Of a DNA stretch of 64,000 nucleotides, positions 10,000 to 19,215 are shown piece after piece. The notes under the pieces were generated by a model. It did not search any database and had not been told where the DNA came from. It saw only the letters and a list, made by a program, of their open reading frames with translations. Where the stretch lies: NCBI GenBank assembly GCA_020635905.1, contig JACJYV010000004.1, positions 372,001-436,000 of the forward strand. The letters run 5' to 3'. This DNA is from Bacteroidia bacterium (GTDB lineage: Bacteria > Bacteroidota > Bacteroidia > J057 > JADKCL01). The number at the start of each line of letters is the position of its first letter. Position 1 is the stretch's first letter. The translations under genes and the position numbers were made by a program.

Positions 10000-10881
10000 T
10001 CAGACTCCGGCTGCTGCAGAAACTTTTTTCTGCGGACGGATACTTTGGTTGGCGGCATCAAACTCGGCTTTGATCATCTGATAATCAATTTCCAGCAGCT
10101 TGAGACGGGTAGTGGTAGTGGTCAGTTCCGCTTCGTTATTGCGAATCTCACTTTCCAGTTCCTTCTGAAAGCCTTTCTCAATTTTGATCCTGTTTTCATT
10201 GCGCGCCTCAAACTCGCCCAGACGCCTTACCTGTTGGGTAAATTCAGAGTTGAGGGTCATGCATTCCTGATACAGTTCCTGAACTTTCAGGAGGAAATAA
10301 ACCAGGTCAATGTAGGTATTGGAGAGGTTTTCCATCGCGGACAGACCCGATTTAATTGCCTTGTCCAGCTTGGCCACCAGATCTGACTGGGGACCCACAG
10401 ACACACTCAGACGTCCAAAAGGATCGTCGTTGGAAGCGGTCTCAGGGGTGGAGCCAGGAGCGCCCATGGCCTTCAGCAGGCGGGTTTTGGTGTCATCCAG
10501 TGCCACCGTGCACACATTTACGTTCAGAATAGACTGGTAAATGCGGCCCGAGACTGCAGCCGAACTGGTCAGAATCATTTTGAGGCTCTCAATGGCAGGA
10601 GGGAGGTCCAGCTGAGCGGGATCTGGGGTTTCTCCTTCAGGAATGGAGAAAAAGTCCTGCACCGCTTTCACTTCCTTGCCCAAACCTTCGGTCAGACTTT
10701 CCACCTGGCTGGTGTAACTCAGCAGGTTATTGACGTCATTGAGCTGCTTTTTGTACATTTTGATCTCACTTTCCAACTGGTCCTCCTTGATGTTCAGCAC
10801 ATGGATTTCGTCAGAAAGTTTATTAGCCCTGGCAACCAGATTTTTAATAAAATTGGTTCCTGTAGGAATATTATTTGCCAT
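10000..10881 (-). CDS. Unrecognised helical coiled-coil protein
   Basis: A 293-residue protein I cannot assign. It has no signal peptide. Two heptad-rich segments are visible: about residues 15-65 (NKLSDEIHVLNIKEDQLES and onward) and about 205-280 (RRLGEFEARNENRIKIEKG and onward). Between them lies a hydrophobic segment around TYIDLVYFLLKVQELYQEC. It is the second gene of a minus-strand pair, 44 nt after the 605-aa gene, and ends at a strong terminator. Possible roles are a structural or cargo protein for the neighbouring eCIS, or one half of a two-part helical assembly. Both are guesses from position and helix content. Confidence 0.75.
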   Translation of the reverse strand: MANNIPTGTNFIKNLVARANKLSDEIHVLNIKEDQLESEIKMYKKQLNDVNNLLSYTSQVESLTEGLGKEVKAVQDFFSIPEGETPDPAQLDLPPAIESLKMILTSSAAVSGRIYQSILNVNVCTVALDDTKTRLLKAMGAPGSTPETASNDDPFGRLSVSVGPQSDLVAKLDKAIKSGLSAMENLSNTYIDLVYFLLKVQELYQECMTLNSEFTQQVRRLGEFEARNENRIKIEKGFQKELESEIRNNEAELTTTTTRLKLLEIDYQMIKAEFDAANQSIRPQKKVSAAAGV

Positions 10882-10925
10882 TTTTAATAGATTTTTTTTG
10901 GGTGAATAGATTGAAAATCAATGAA

Positions 10926-12743
10926 TTACTTAGCGTCCGTAAAAACCAGGGCGGGACTGCCAATTTTGGTGGCTGCATGGATAATGTCCTCCACGCCCAT
11001 GGTTCCTTCAATAATATCCTCCGTTTCCTCCGTGTCTGCTTTGGCGGTCAGGTAATTATTGAGAATTTCCGTGTAGCTGTTGAGATCGCTCTCCAGCTTT
11101 TTCAGGGACCTGGTAAACTGATCACCAACCATTTTGGCCAGTTCGTCAGCTTTGGAAATGCCGCCCTGCTTGTTTAGGAGGGCCGTGGCCACGTAATTCA
11201 ATCCACCCATCTGGCCGGCAATGATGGTATTGAGGTTTTCAGTTTCTTCCAGAATCCCGATTCCGTCCGTAGGATGATCGATCAGCGCCAGCAGATAATC
11301 CCCGTTGGGAGTTTTCTTGTCTGATCCATTCATAATTGCGCTCAGAGCCGTGGAAGAAAGACCTTTATTGTCACCCACAGACATGTTTTGATTGGATTTG
11401 AGCGCCACTTCCACAGATTCCCATTCGGTCACGAAATTGGTAACTGCAGAAAGCGAAGCCAGAATGCTTTGTGAAGTTCCCAAAGCCAGGTTCATCCCGT
11501 CCGTAACTTCCTCCTTGATGTCGTCGAGGCGGTTGAAAAGGTGGGTAATGTGGCTTTTGAGGCTGGAAGTAAGCTCTGTATCATAGGTATCCGTGAGCAG
11601 GGAGCCCTGAGAACCCAGATTGACCAGGTTATTCATGAGCACGGAAGCGATACCTTGCTGAGCCGAGCGGCGGGTATGCTTCATGCCGGGCACATCATCC
11701 AGGTTGTTGAGGATGAGTTTTTCGAGATTGCTGAGGAAATTTTCGCCGCCAGGAGGGGGGAAAACGCCATTATTGGGTCCTTCCAGCGCATTCATGAAGT
11801 TTTCTTCCACTTCACGCAGGAAGTTTTTGTCCAGCACATCCTTGATATCGCGGTTGGCGGGATCGGGCAGTGGATCGGGACCGTAAATGGTGTAAAAGAT
11901 CCCTTCGTGGGAATTTGGATCCTTGGCTTCGCCATTCATGATCACTTTTGCCTTGCCCAAAAATCCGGGATAATCCTGGAGCTTCATGGGAATGGCTTTC
12001 ATCACACTGGCCTGCAGGTAAGAAAGCTCAGCCTCAGCCAGATAGGGGTTGGTACCCAGCTTGTCGAAAACCTTGATTGCCGCATCCAGATCGTCTTTCA
12101 GCAGGGCAAAGAAAGTTTGTTGAACGTCATAACCAGCCTGACAGTAATTTTTCAAATCTGCATAAACAGCAGTTTCAAAGGTTTTTTGATTCTTGTCAAT
12201 ATCGGTCTGGGGAGTGCCTGAAGTAAAATCGGAATTCTTTAATTTTTTGAGGGTGGCATTCTGATCAATAACCCAGAGGATACGTTCAATGACTTTTACG
12301 GGCTGGCGATAGATGCTTTGCAGCCGGGCAATGTCATTCTTGGATTTGACAAATTCTTTCAGATCCAGGGCAAGGCTTGCCGGAGTTGCTGGCACAAAAG
12401 GCCGGTAAGGGGTTTTTCCGACCGGGGAAAGGAAGGGATTTTCGCTTTCGAGGGTGGGATAATTGTCCTGCATCCAGGAGCGAAGCGGTCCGAAAATGTC
12501 GCCCACAGAGGGCATTTTGAGGCCAACTGCCGGACCGTTGAGGGCGGCGCCTGCCAGGTTCAGTTGGTTTTGGAGGGTGGCAATCAGCGCATGACTTTTA
12601 TAGTCCTGGGCCATTGCCTTGGTGACAATATCCGAACTTGACGCAAGCATAGACTGAATGGCCTCGCCAACGGTCTTGAGCGCAGTTTTGGGATTGTCCA
12701 ACTTGACGGAAATTTTTTCCTTCTTCGTTTCTGTAGTAGCCAT
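10926..12743 (-). CDS. Unrecognised 605-aa helical protein
   Basis: I do not recognise this protein. It has no signal peptide or clear transmembrane helix and starts with a Lys/Glu-rich leader (MATTETKKEKISVKLDNPK). The body is predicted mainly helical, with a Pro/Gly-rich patch near the middle (GPNNGVFPPPGGENF) and an Asp/Glu-rich stretch before the C-terminus (TAKADTEETEDIIEGTMG). It is the first gene of a two-gene minus-strand operon with the 293-aa coiled-coil protein. The pair points toward the eCIS ATPase gene across a repeat-rich gap, so an eCIS accessory or payload role is possible but unproven. The ATG at 12743 is preceded by an AT-rich leader. Confidence 0.75.
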   Translation of the reverse strand: MATTETKKEKISVKLDNPKTALKTVGEAIQSMLASSSDIVTKAMAQDYKSHALIATLQNQLNLAGAALNGPAVGLKMPSVGDIFGPLRSWMQDNYPTLESENPFLSPVGKTPYRPFVPATPASLALDLKEFVKSKNDIARLQSIYRQPVKVIERILWVIDQNATLKKLKNSDFTSGTPQTDIDKNQKTFETAVYADLKNYCQAGYDVQQTFFALLKDDLDAAIKVFDKLGTNPYLAEAELSYLQASVMKAIPMKLQDYPGFLGKAKVIMNGEAKDPNSHEGIFYTIYGPDPLPDPANRDIKDVLDKNFLREVEENFMNALEGPNNGVFPPPGGENFLSNLEKLILNNLDDVPGMKHTRRSAQQGIASVLMNNLVNLGSQGSLLTDTYDTELTSSLKSHITHLFNRLDDIKEEVTDGMNLALGTSQSILASLSAVTNFVTEWESVEVALKSNQNMSVGDNKGLSSTALSAIMNGSDKKTPNGDYLLALIDHPTDGIGILEETENLNTIIAGQMGGLNYVATALLNKQGGISKADELAKMVGDQFTRSLKKLESDLNSYTEILNNYLTAKADTEETEDIIEGTMGVEDIIHAATKIGSPALVFTDAK

Positions 12744-13012
12744 AATTAAATGGATTTTTTAGTAAATAATAGAATGGCAATCAGCAGGTAGCGATTGCGA
12801 ACAGAAAGAACTCGAAGAAGTCAAAAAGAAATTATTTACCTTTAGAATATACCCTCACAAGTTCAAATTTTATTTTCCAGCATGCAACAAGGTACCCCTG
12901 GAAGTTATGAACAAGTTATGCCCGCGGGGTGGAAAATGGCCCTTTCAGTCAATTTTTGAGGTGTGGCACTGGGACCCGGCAGATTTTCTTCAAAATCAAA
13001 TTTCCATGGAAA

Positions 13013-13047
13013 TTTGACCGCTCTTTTCAGGAAATCCCCTATCTTTG
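13013..13047 (+). promoter_or_regulatory. Candidate Bacteroidota-type promoter of the tRNA
   Basis: A TTTG at 13013-13016 and a full TATCTTTG (consensus TAnnTTTG) at 13040-13047 are separated by 23 bp, at the long end of the usual spacing. The element sits about 55 bp before the mature tRNA end, which leaves room for a short 5' leader. Confidence 0.5.
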
Positions 13048-13101
13048 CATGTTTTTCAAGTGGAAGCCTCCATTTTTTGGATTGAAGGCATGTCATTGAA
13101 A

Positions 13102-13175
13102 GGGCCCATAGCTCAGTTGGTTAGAGCATCTGACTCATAATCAGAGGGTCACAGGTTCGAGCCCTGTTGGGCCCA
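13102..13175 (+). tRNA. tRNA with CAT anticodon (elongator Met, or Ile2)
   Basis: The 74-nt cloverleaf has a 7-bp acceptor stem (GGGCCCA/TGGGCCC), a D arm starting GCTCAGTTGGTTAGAGC, an anticodon stem TCTGA/TCAGA with loop CTCATAA, a T arm ACAGG-TTCGAGC-CCTGT and discriminator A. CCA is not encoded. The CAT anticodon fits elongator Met, or Ile2 if the C is converted to lysidine; sequence alone does not decide here. It is not initiator tRNA, because the acceptor starts with a paired G and the anticodon stem lacks the three G:C pairs. Confidence 0.95.
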
Positions 13176-13181
13176 CAAATG

Positions 13182-13217
13182 CAGGGGTTGCACCATAGGA
13201 GCAGCCCCTGTTTTTTT
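13182..13217 (+). terminator. Rho-independent terminator of the tRNA
   Basis: The stem CAGGGGTTGC / GCAGCCCCTG (13182-13191 and 13201-13210, one G-T pair) is followed by seven T, starting 7 nt after the tRNA. It separates the tRNA from the operon that begins at 13391. Confidence 0.85.
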
Positions 13218-13244
13218 GCCCTTACTGAAAATCCTGTCAATGGG

Positions 13245-13281
13245 GTTACATTTTCTGTAACATATGGTTCATGCCCTGAAC
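13245..13281. promoter_or_regulatory. Two related inverted repeats upstream of the TIR operon
   Basis: GTTACA-TTTTC-TGTAAC lies at 13245-13261 and GTTCA-TGCCC-TGAAC at 13267-13281. Both are perfect, both have 5-nt centres, and the half-sites are related. Their centres are 21 bp apart, two helical turns. They lie 110-146 bp before the start codon at 13391, after the tRNA terminator. This fits a paired operator for a dimeric regulator, though no regulator gene is adjacent. Confidence 0.4.
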
Positions 13282-13390
13282 GAAGCCGACTTTTCCCCAA
13301 ATTCCCGACCTTATTTCTTTGTCAAATACCCAATCAATTCCTAAATTCAGGGCGAAAAGACTCTGATTTTAATTCATCGATCACCCCTTA

Positions 13391-14905
13391 ATGAAGTTCA
13401 ATCCGGACATTTTTATTAGTTATACTCACCGTGATAACGTCGAACTCAGTGCCGACGCCAAAGGTTGGGTTTCGGATTTTCATGAGGTTCTGGAAAGTTT
13501 TCTCAACCAGATGATGGATCGCAAGCCCCATGTCTGGAGAGACGTTCGAACCCTGGCAGGTAATACAGAACTGACTCCTGAAATTCTGGAAAGCATTTCC
13601 AAAACGGGGATCCTGGTCACCATCATGTCCCCCGCCTACCTCAATTCGCAGTGGACCACCCTCGAAAGGGAAAAATTTCTGGAAGTGGCTCAGAAAGAAA
13701 AGACGGTGACCGTCAATAATCGCCACCGCATTTTTAAGGTACTGAAAAGCCCGGTGCCCCTGGACAAACATCCCGAACAGGTCAAAGACCTGCTCGGCTA
13801 TGCTTTTTACAAGCTGGACGATGAGACCGGGCGGGCCCGTGAGTTCAACCGGGCCTTTGGCAAGGAATTGGAGCAATCCTTCCTTATGAAAGCCTACGAC
13901 GTAGCCACTGATATTGCCGAAACCCTGAGCATGCTCGATGAAGTTTCCAGTGCCAATCAGAATGGAAGTGCAGAAGGGGTGGAAGATCAGGGAGTAATTT
14001 ATCTGGCTTTGGGCGGAAGTGATGTCACGGAGGAAAGGGACATTGTAAGGCGGGAACTGGAAGGGTTAGGTTGGAAAGTATTGCCAGATAAGCAATTTCC
14101 CTTTACTGCTCCCGAATTTGAGCAATATACCCGCGAAAATCTGGACCAGTGCAAAATGGCCATTCACCTCATTGGGGGAAAATATGGCCTGGTGCCAGAC
14201 GGTGCCAAGGAATCCATTTCTGAGGTACAAAACCGTCTTGCCGCGGCCAAAAGCAAGGCTGAAAATTTTCCCCGCCTGATCTGGATCAATCCCAAACTCA
14301 AGCCTGAGGACGAAAGGCAGGAACGGTTTACGGCTTCTTTGCGCCGTGATCCTGAAGTCCTCGCGGGGGCAGATATCATCGAAAAGCCAATGGATGACCT
14401 CAAATCCATTATCATAGAAAAATTCTCACCCAAAAAGGAAGAAGCCCCGAAGGAAACTGACAAAGTTGGAGAGGGAGGCGAAGGACTGAGAATCATCTAC
14501 CTGATATTCGACAAAGACGACCGCCGAAACGTGCGCGCAGTACGTCAATACCTTTTTGACAAAGGTATCGAGGTTACCACCCCGTCTTTTGACGGAACAG
14601 AAGCTGAGGTACGCGAAGCCCATCACGAACGTCTGGTCCAGGCCGACGCCGTGGCCGTATTTTTTGGCGAAGTGAATACCCTCTGGGTGGAATCTCAACT
14701 CAGCGAAATCAGAAAAGCACCCGGATATGGCCGGGATAAGCCTTTCTCCGCCAAACCCCTGGTCATTCTGGCCGGGGCCGACACCGACGAAAAGCTCGAT
14801 TTCATGACCCACCAGGCCGATGTGATCGAAGCTTTTGACGGGGTCCCTGAAAAAGATCTGGATAAATTTGCCAACCAAATCCTGAGCGCGGGGGCTCCTG
14901 TCTGA
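13391..14905 (+). CDS. TIR domain protein with DUF4062-like and second TIR-like domain
   Basis: A 504-residue cytoplasmic protein in three parts. Residues 1-100 form a TIR domain: DIFISYTHRD start, a central strand ILVTIMSPAYL, and SQWTTLEREKF, where the Glu four residues after Trp is at the usual place of the catalytic NADase Glu (about residue 92). Residues about 200-290 resemble DUF4062 (VIYLALGGSDVTEERDIVRR, then HLIGGKYGLVPDG). Residues about 365-500 form another TIR-like fold (RIIYLIFDKDDRR; ADAVAVFFGEVNTLWVESQL). TIR domains in bacteria often cleave NAD+ once a sensor is triggered. It is the first gene of a six-gene operon and lies 3 nt before the STAND NTPase gene. An effector role is inferred, not shown. 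Confidence 0.85.
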   Translation: MKFNPDIFISYTHRDNVELSADAKGWVSDFHEVLESFLNQMMDRKPHVWRDVRTLAGNTELTPEILESISKTGILVTIMSPAYLNSQWTTLEREKFLEVAQKEKTVTVNNRHRIFKVLKSPVPLDKHPEQVKDLLGYAFYKLDDETGRAREFNRAFGKELEQSFLMKAYDVATDIAETLSMLDEVSSANQNGSAEGVEDQGVIYLALGGSDVTEERDIVRRELEGLGWKVLPDKQFPFTAPEFEQYTRENLDQCKMAIHLIGGKYGLVPDGAKESISEVQNRLAAAKSKAENFPRLIWINPKLKPEDERQERFTASLRRDPEVLAGADIIEKPMDDLKSIIIEKFSPKKEEAPKETDKVGEGGEGLRIIYLIFDKDDRRNVRAVRQYLFDKGIEVTTPSFDGTEAEVREAHHERLVQADAVAVFFGEVNTLWVESQLSEIRKAPGYGRDKPFSAKPLVILAGADTDEKLDFMTHQADVIEAFDGVPEKDLDKFANQILSAGAPV

Positions 14906-14908
14906 AAT

Positions 14909-17900
14909 ATGAGCAGAAGAAGAAACATAGAAGCTCCGCCTCAGGTCGCTCCCGAATACGAGGAAAAACCCTATCCCGGGTTGCGGCCTTATAACGAGGA
15001 CGAAAATCACCTCTTCTTTGGCCGTGATCAGCAGGCCAATGAACTGATGGCCCGCCTGCGGAATCACCGTTTCCTGGCTGTCCTGGGCTCATCTGGTTCT
15101 GGAAAATCCTCATTGGTCAAAGCCGGGCTGATGCCCTCCCTGCACAGCGGCTACATGACCACCGCAGGATCGCGGTGGAGCGTGGCGCTCATGCGCCCCG
15201 GGTTGCACCCGGTCGAAAGTCTGGGCGCTGCCCTGGCAGAATTGGTTCCCGGGCAGGCAAATTCGCCCGTATCACCCGAAATGATGATTCGCACCATGCT
15301 GAATGCCAATTCCTCTGGATTGGTCAAGGCAGCGCAGCGCATGATTCTCAAAGAGGGCACCAACTTGTTGCTGGTGGTGGACCAGTTCGAGGAGTTATTC
15401 AGATTTGCGAGCGGCGAAGTGGAAAAAGATGAGGCGGGAGCTTTCATCAAACTGATTTTGACTGCCTCCCGCGAGGAAAACGTGCCCATTTACGTGATTA
15501 TCACCATGCGCAGCGATTTCCTCAGCGATTGCCCCCGTTTTCAGGGCCTCCCCGAGGCGATTAATTCGGGCCAGTATCTCGTGCCCCGCCTTACCCGCGA
15601 TCAATTACGGGAAGTAATAACGGGTCCTGCGGCCGTATTTTACCAAAAAACCTCAATCCCCCTGCAGATACGCCTGCTCAACGACGTCAACGAAAATCCC
15701 GATCGCCTGCCCATCCTGGCTCACGCGCTCATGCGTACCTGGGTGCATTGGGAAACCCATAAAAAGTCGGGCGAACCCATTGATCTGGATGATTATGAAG
15801 GCGTGGGAGGCATGGAAGATGCGCTCAACCGCCACGCCAATGAGATCATGGAGGAGTTGAAAGGGAAGGGGCTGGAATCCCTGACTGAGCGGGTTTTCAA
15901 GGCACTCACCGTCAAAGGCCCTGATAACCGTGGCGTTCGCCGTCCGACCAGATTGTGTAAGCTGGCAGAGATTTGCAACGCGCGGGAAGACGAAGTGGTC
16001 AAAATTCTGGAGGCCTTTCGTAAACCCGGACGAACTTTTATCATGCCGCCTCATACCCATCCCTTGCTGAGCGAAACCATGGTGGATATTTCCCATGAAA
16101 GTTTCATGCGGGTTTGGAAAAAACTGGTGCGCTGGGTGGAGGAAGAAGGGGATTCTGCCGAACAATATCACCGCATTTTCCTCGCCATGATTTATAAGGA
16201 GCGGGGAGAGGGCGAATTGCTGGCAGGTTCTGCTCTGGAATTGGCCCTGGATTGGCAAAGAAAAAACCCGGTCAATTCAGCCTGGGCAGATCAGTACGAT
16301 GGCGGATATGACAAGGTGGTGACTTTCCTTCAGGACAGCGTGGCCAACCGTGACCGTCTCGAAGAGGAAAGAAGAAAGGCATTTTTGCTGCAGGAAGAAA
16401 GCAAATTAGACAAGGCCAAACTTCGCACCCGCAGTACACAATTGGTTGCCTTGCTTACTGTTTTGGCCATAATTGGCTTCCTGGCCTGGAGTTTTTATAA
16501 AAAATCCATTGAAGCCACCAGAAACCTGGAATTGGCGGAGGAAAACAGGGTAAAAGCAGATAGCAATGCAACAGAGGCCAGGAGATTTGCCGAGTTGGCA
16601 AATGCCCAGGCTGATACTGCCAAAATGCAACGTCTGATTGCCCTTCAATTTGCGGATTCAGCCCAGATCGCCCGGGCACTTGCAGAGCTGAATGCCAAAA
16701 AAGCCCTTCAACAGGCAGATTCTGCCTCCAGAGCCAGCCGTCGGGCCGATAAGAAAGCTAATGATGCCCTGTATCAGAAAGGCCAGGCTCAAAAAGCGGC
16801 TGATGAAGCGAAGCTTCAGGAAAGAAAGGCCGATACGGCCCGTGCCAATGCCGTATTGCAACGGAAGAAGGCAGAAACAGCCCTTCATCTCCTGCACGCT
16901 CAAAAAGCCGCCACCATTTCCCTTGGCATATCAGACAAAGAGGTCAAAGCCAGGTACGCGCTGGAAGCCTACGTCCTCAACGATACCAACGGGGGAAATC
17001 CCAATGACCCGGGCATCCACGAAGCCCTGACCGGGGCAGCAATTGCCTTTGACCGCTCCCTGATCAAATATGTGAATCAGTCTGTACTGGCATTTGCCTC
17101 CCCGCGGGGCAGCGACGATACCTATTTTCTGGGTAACCATGCCTCAGTGGGGGCTTACGATGGGCAGCGGGTCCAGATGGTTTCCCCCGCTGGCTTTTCT
17201 GAAGTCACAGACCGTTTTATTGCCGTTTCACCCGACAGAAACTGGGTGGCAATGGGGGATGAAAAATACCGCATCAATCTGATTAAGGGAGAGGATTTTG
17301 ACCTGACCAGGAATCAAACCCTGAATCCTCACATCAGCCAGTCCCTGGGCGGACACACGGGCTATGTGACGGGAGTGGCCTTCAGCCCGGATGCCAAACG
17401 CATGTACAGCACAGGTCTGGATGGAAATTTAATCTCCTGGGACATTTCAGGAAATCCCCAGAAAGTTAATCCTGAAATCCTGATCAGCAGTTCTGATGCA
17501 CTTTACTCGGTCTGTATGGATGGCCTGGGCAGGTACCTGGCCCTTGGCAGCGGGAACGGAGTGTTCCAGATTTACCGCCTTGCCGACAAGAAAGTGATTT
17601 ATACCAGCAGGTTGGGCAGTAAAATCCATTCCCTCGACATCAGTCCTAACGGGAAAGCCATTTGCGCTGGCCTGGCCGACGGAAAAGTTGTGTTATTTGA
17701 AGGTGAACCTGGAAGTTCCGTCACCCGAAATGAATATCGCCTGCACTCTTCCCGCGTGTCAGGAGTCAGGTTTTCTCCCGACGGAAAGACCCTGGCTACC
17801 TGTTCCTACGATCAGACCATTCACCTGCACGAATGGAAAAACATTGCCCTTGACCCACCCATTATTCTCAAAGGACACCAGGGATGGGTTACTGGAATCA

Positions 17901-18079
17901 CTTTCAACGCAAGCGGCGACCGCCTCATTTCAGCAGGAAATGACCGCACCCTGCGAATGTGGTTTACCCAGGCTGGTGATCTGAAAGATTTTCTCCAGAA
18001 AAATGTCTCAGGTCAGTTGAATGTGGAGCAGAAGAATAAATACCTGGAAGGAGAATTGAAAGGGTTGAAAGGGAAATGA
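14909..18079 (+). CDS. nSTAND1-type NTPase with transmembrane helix and WD40 repeats
   Basis: A 1056-residue protein. It opens with the nSTAND1 signature PYPGLRPYNEDENHLFFGRD (about 21-40). Walker A is GSSGSGKSS (60-68) and Walker B is LLLVVDQFEELF (153-164). A winged-helix-like region follows to about 480. One transmembrane helix lies at about 512-531. An Ala/Lys/Asp-rich coiled coil runs to about 670, and WD40 blades fill about 720-1040 (for example GHTGYVTGVAFSPDAKRM and GHQGWVTGITFNASGDR). If the NTPase is cytoplasmic, the coiled coil and WD40 propeller lie in the periplasm. STAND NTPases act as signal-gated switches. The stop overlaps the next start (ATGA), coupling it to the outer-membrane genes. 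Confidence 0.9.
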   Translation: MSRRRNIEAPPQVAPEYEEKPYPGLRPYNEDENHLFFGRDQQANELMARLRNHRFLAVLGSSGSGKSSLVKAGLMPSLHSGYMTTAGSRWSVALMRPGLHPVESLGAALAELVPGQANSPVSPEMMIRTMLNANSSGLVKAAQRMILKEGTNLLLVVDQFEELFRFASGEVEKDEAGAFIKLILTASREENVPIYVIITMRSDFLSDCPRFQGLPEAINSGQYLVPRLTRDQLREVITGPAAVFYQKTSIPLQIRLLNDVNENPDRLPILAHALMRTWVHWETHKKSGEPIDLDDYEGVGGMEDALNRHANEIMEELKGKGLESLTERVFKALTVKGPDNRGVRRPTRLCKLAEICNAREDEVVKILEAFRKPGRTFIMPPHTHPLLSETMVDISHESFMRVWKKLVRWVEEEGDSAEQYHRIFLAMIYKERGEGELLAGSALELALDWQRKNPVNSAWADQYDGGYDKVVTFLQDSVANRDRLEEERRKAFLLQEESKLDKAKLRTRSTQLVALLTVLAIIGFLAWSFYKKSIEATRNLELAEENRVKADSNATEARRFAELANAQADTAKMQRLIALQFADSAQIARALAELNAKKALQQADSASRASRRADKKANDALYQKGQAQKAADEAKLQERKADTARANAVLQRKKAETALHLLHAQKAATISLGISDKEVKARYALEAYVLNDTNGGNPNDPGIHEALTGAAIAFDRSLIKYVNQSVLAFASPRGSDDTYFLGNHASVGAYDGQRVQMVSPAGFSEVTDRFIAVSPDRNWVAMGDEKYRINLIKGEDFDLTRNQTLNPHISQSLGGHTGYVTGVAFSPDAKRMYSTGLDGNLISWDISGNPQKVNPEILISSSDALYSVCMDGLGRYLALGSGNGVFQIYRLADKKVIYTSRLGSKIHSLDISPNGKAICAGLADGKVVLFEGEPGSSVTRNEYRLHSSRVSGVRFSPDGKTLATCSYDQTIHLHEWKNIALDPPIILKGHQGWVTGITFNASGDRLISAGNDRTLRMWFTQAGDLKDFLQKNVSGQLNVEQKNKYLEGELKGLKGK

Positions 18080-19215
18080 TGATGGGAAGGTCAGTTTTCC
18101 ATACCATTTTGCACATCTCCCTGCTGGGAGGAATTTGCCTTATCTTTTATTTTCCAGCCAAAATTAATGCCCAATACAACAACCGCGACGGTCAGGATTT
18201 GCTCAAACGGATTGAACTTGCCTTTGAAAGAGGCAGATTTGACTCCGTGAATGTAGTGCTGGATCGAATTCGCCTGAACAGAATCAGTTCGGCCCGGGTG
18301 CGGCGTGAATTGCGCATTTATTACATTCTGTCCAGTCTTGAGCAGGATGAATTTGACAAAGCCGACCAGGGTATGCGCAAATTATTGCAGGATTTTCCCA
18401 ACTACGTGCCCGGCCCCAATGACAGCGAGAAAATCAAACGGGTTTATTATAAATTCAAAAGATTCCCCGTTATTTCCCTTGGCCCCTGCGTATGGGTTCA
18501 TTCTGGAAATATTCGCCTGATTGCCCGAAATCCAATTCGTTTGGGCACGAATGCAGATTACAACCAAAAATATTTCAGCCAGTACAATACAGGATATGGT
18601 TTGCTTCTGCAAACCCAGATTTCTCCCTCATTTCGCGTCAACCTTGGCTTTGATGTAACCAATGTCTCCTGGGGATTCAGGTATTCGTCCCTTACTTATG
18701 GCAACATATTTCAGGTCAGTTTGACCGAAACAGACCAGTTTCTGGACCTGCCCGTCAATTTCACCTATGTGAAGCAATTATTTGCCAACTCTGACCAAAA
18801 AGCCAAAGGGTATGGGCTGCATGTAACCGTTTCTGCAGGTGCAGATTTAAGGCGTTTGTTGAGCGCCACCCAAAGCTATTCCTGGTCCCAGGCTACAGAC
18901 AGCGCTCTGAGCGTGGTGGGCGATACGGTCAGCCAGACCGGGGTGCTGGTCAAAAACAGGCGGCAGGAATATTCCGTAGGACTGCGGCTGGGGGCAGGGG
19001 TGGAGTACCACTTTGGAGCCGGGCATTTCTTTCTCAATTTTGCCAGTCAGATCGGGGTGGGAACTTTCTCCAAAAGCAATTACTGGGATGTGGTCAGTTC
19101 GACCGTTTTTTGGGATTACCACGTCATGGATGCCAAATTTGGCCTGAACCAAAATGTAATGTTTTCTGCGGGCTTTCTCTTTCACCTCAGACAAGGAATC
19201 AAAAAAATCAAATGA
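18076..19215 (+). CDS. Outer-membrane beta-barrel protein, first copy
   Basis: A 379-residue secreted protein. A signal peptide ends near NAQYNN (about residue 34). A helical, TPR-like segment (about 38-115, DLLKRIELAFERGRFDSVNV and onward) precedes alternating amphipathic strands from about 130 to the C-terminus, typical of an outer-membrane barrel of the PF13568 or PorT-like kind. The same order of signal, helical part and barrel recurs in the gene at 20390, so the two are paralogues despite low identity. The start overlaps the NTPase stop, and its own stop overlaps the following lipoprotein start; both junctions are ATGA. The ligand is unknown. Confidence 0.75.
   Translation: MMMGRSVFHTILHISLLGGICLIFYFPAKINAQYNNRDGQDLLKRIELAFERGRFDSVNVVLDRIRLNRISSARVRRELRIYYILSSLEQDEFDKADQGMRKLLQDFPNYVPGPNDSEKIKRVYYKFKRFPVISLGPCVWVHSGNIRLIARNPIRLGTNADYNQKYFSQYNTGYGLLLQTQISPSFRVNLGFDVTNVSWGFRYSSLTYGNIFQVSLTETDQFLDLPVNFTYVKQLFANSDQKAKGYGLHVTVSAGADLRRLLSATQSYSWSQATDSALSVVGDTVSQTGVLVKNRRQEYSVGLRLGAGVEYHFGAGHFFLNFASQIGVGTFSKSNYWDVVSSTVFWDYHVMDAKFGLNQNVMFSAGFLFHLRQGIKKIK

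Noticed and set aside
11541..12221. 226-codon plus-strand frame opposite the 605-aa gene
   Set aside because: It is the mirror of a gene with strong coding pattern and operon context; its product has no recognisable features.
13182..13281. tRNA-linked integration site for the TIR operon
   Set aside because: The operon follows a tRNA, but I found no direct repeat of the tRNA 3' end near 22737 or later and no integrase gene.
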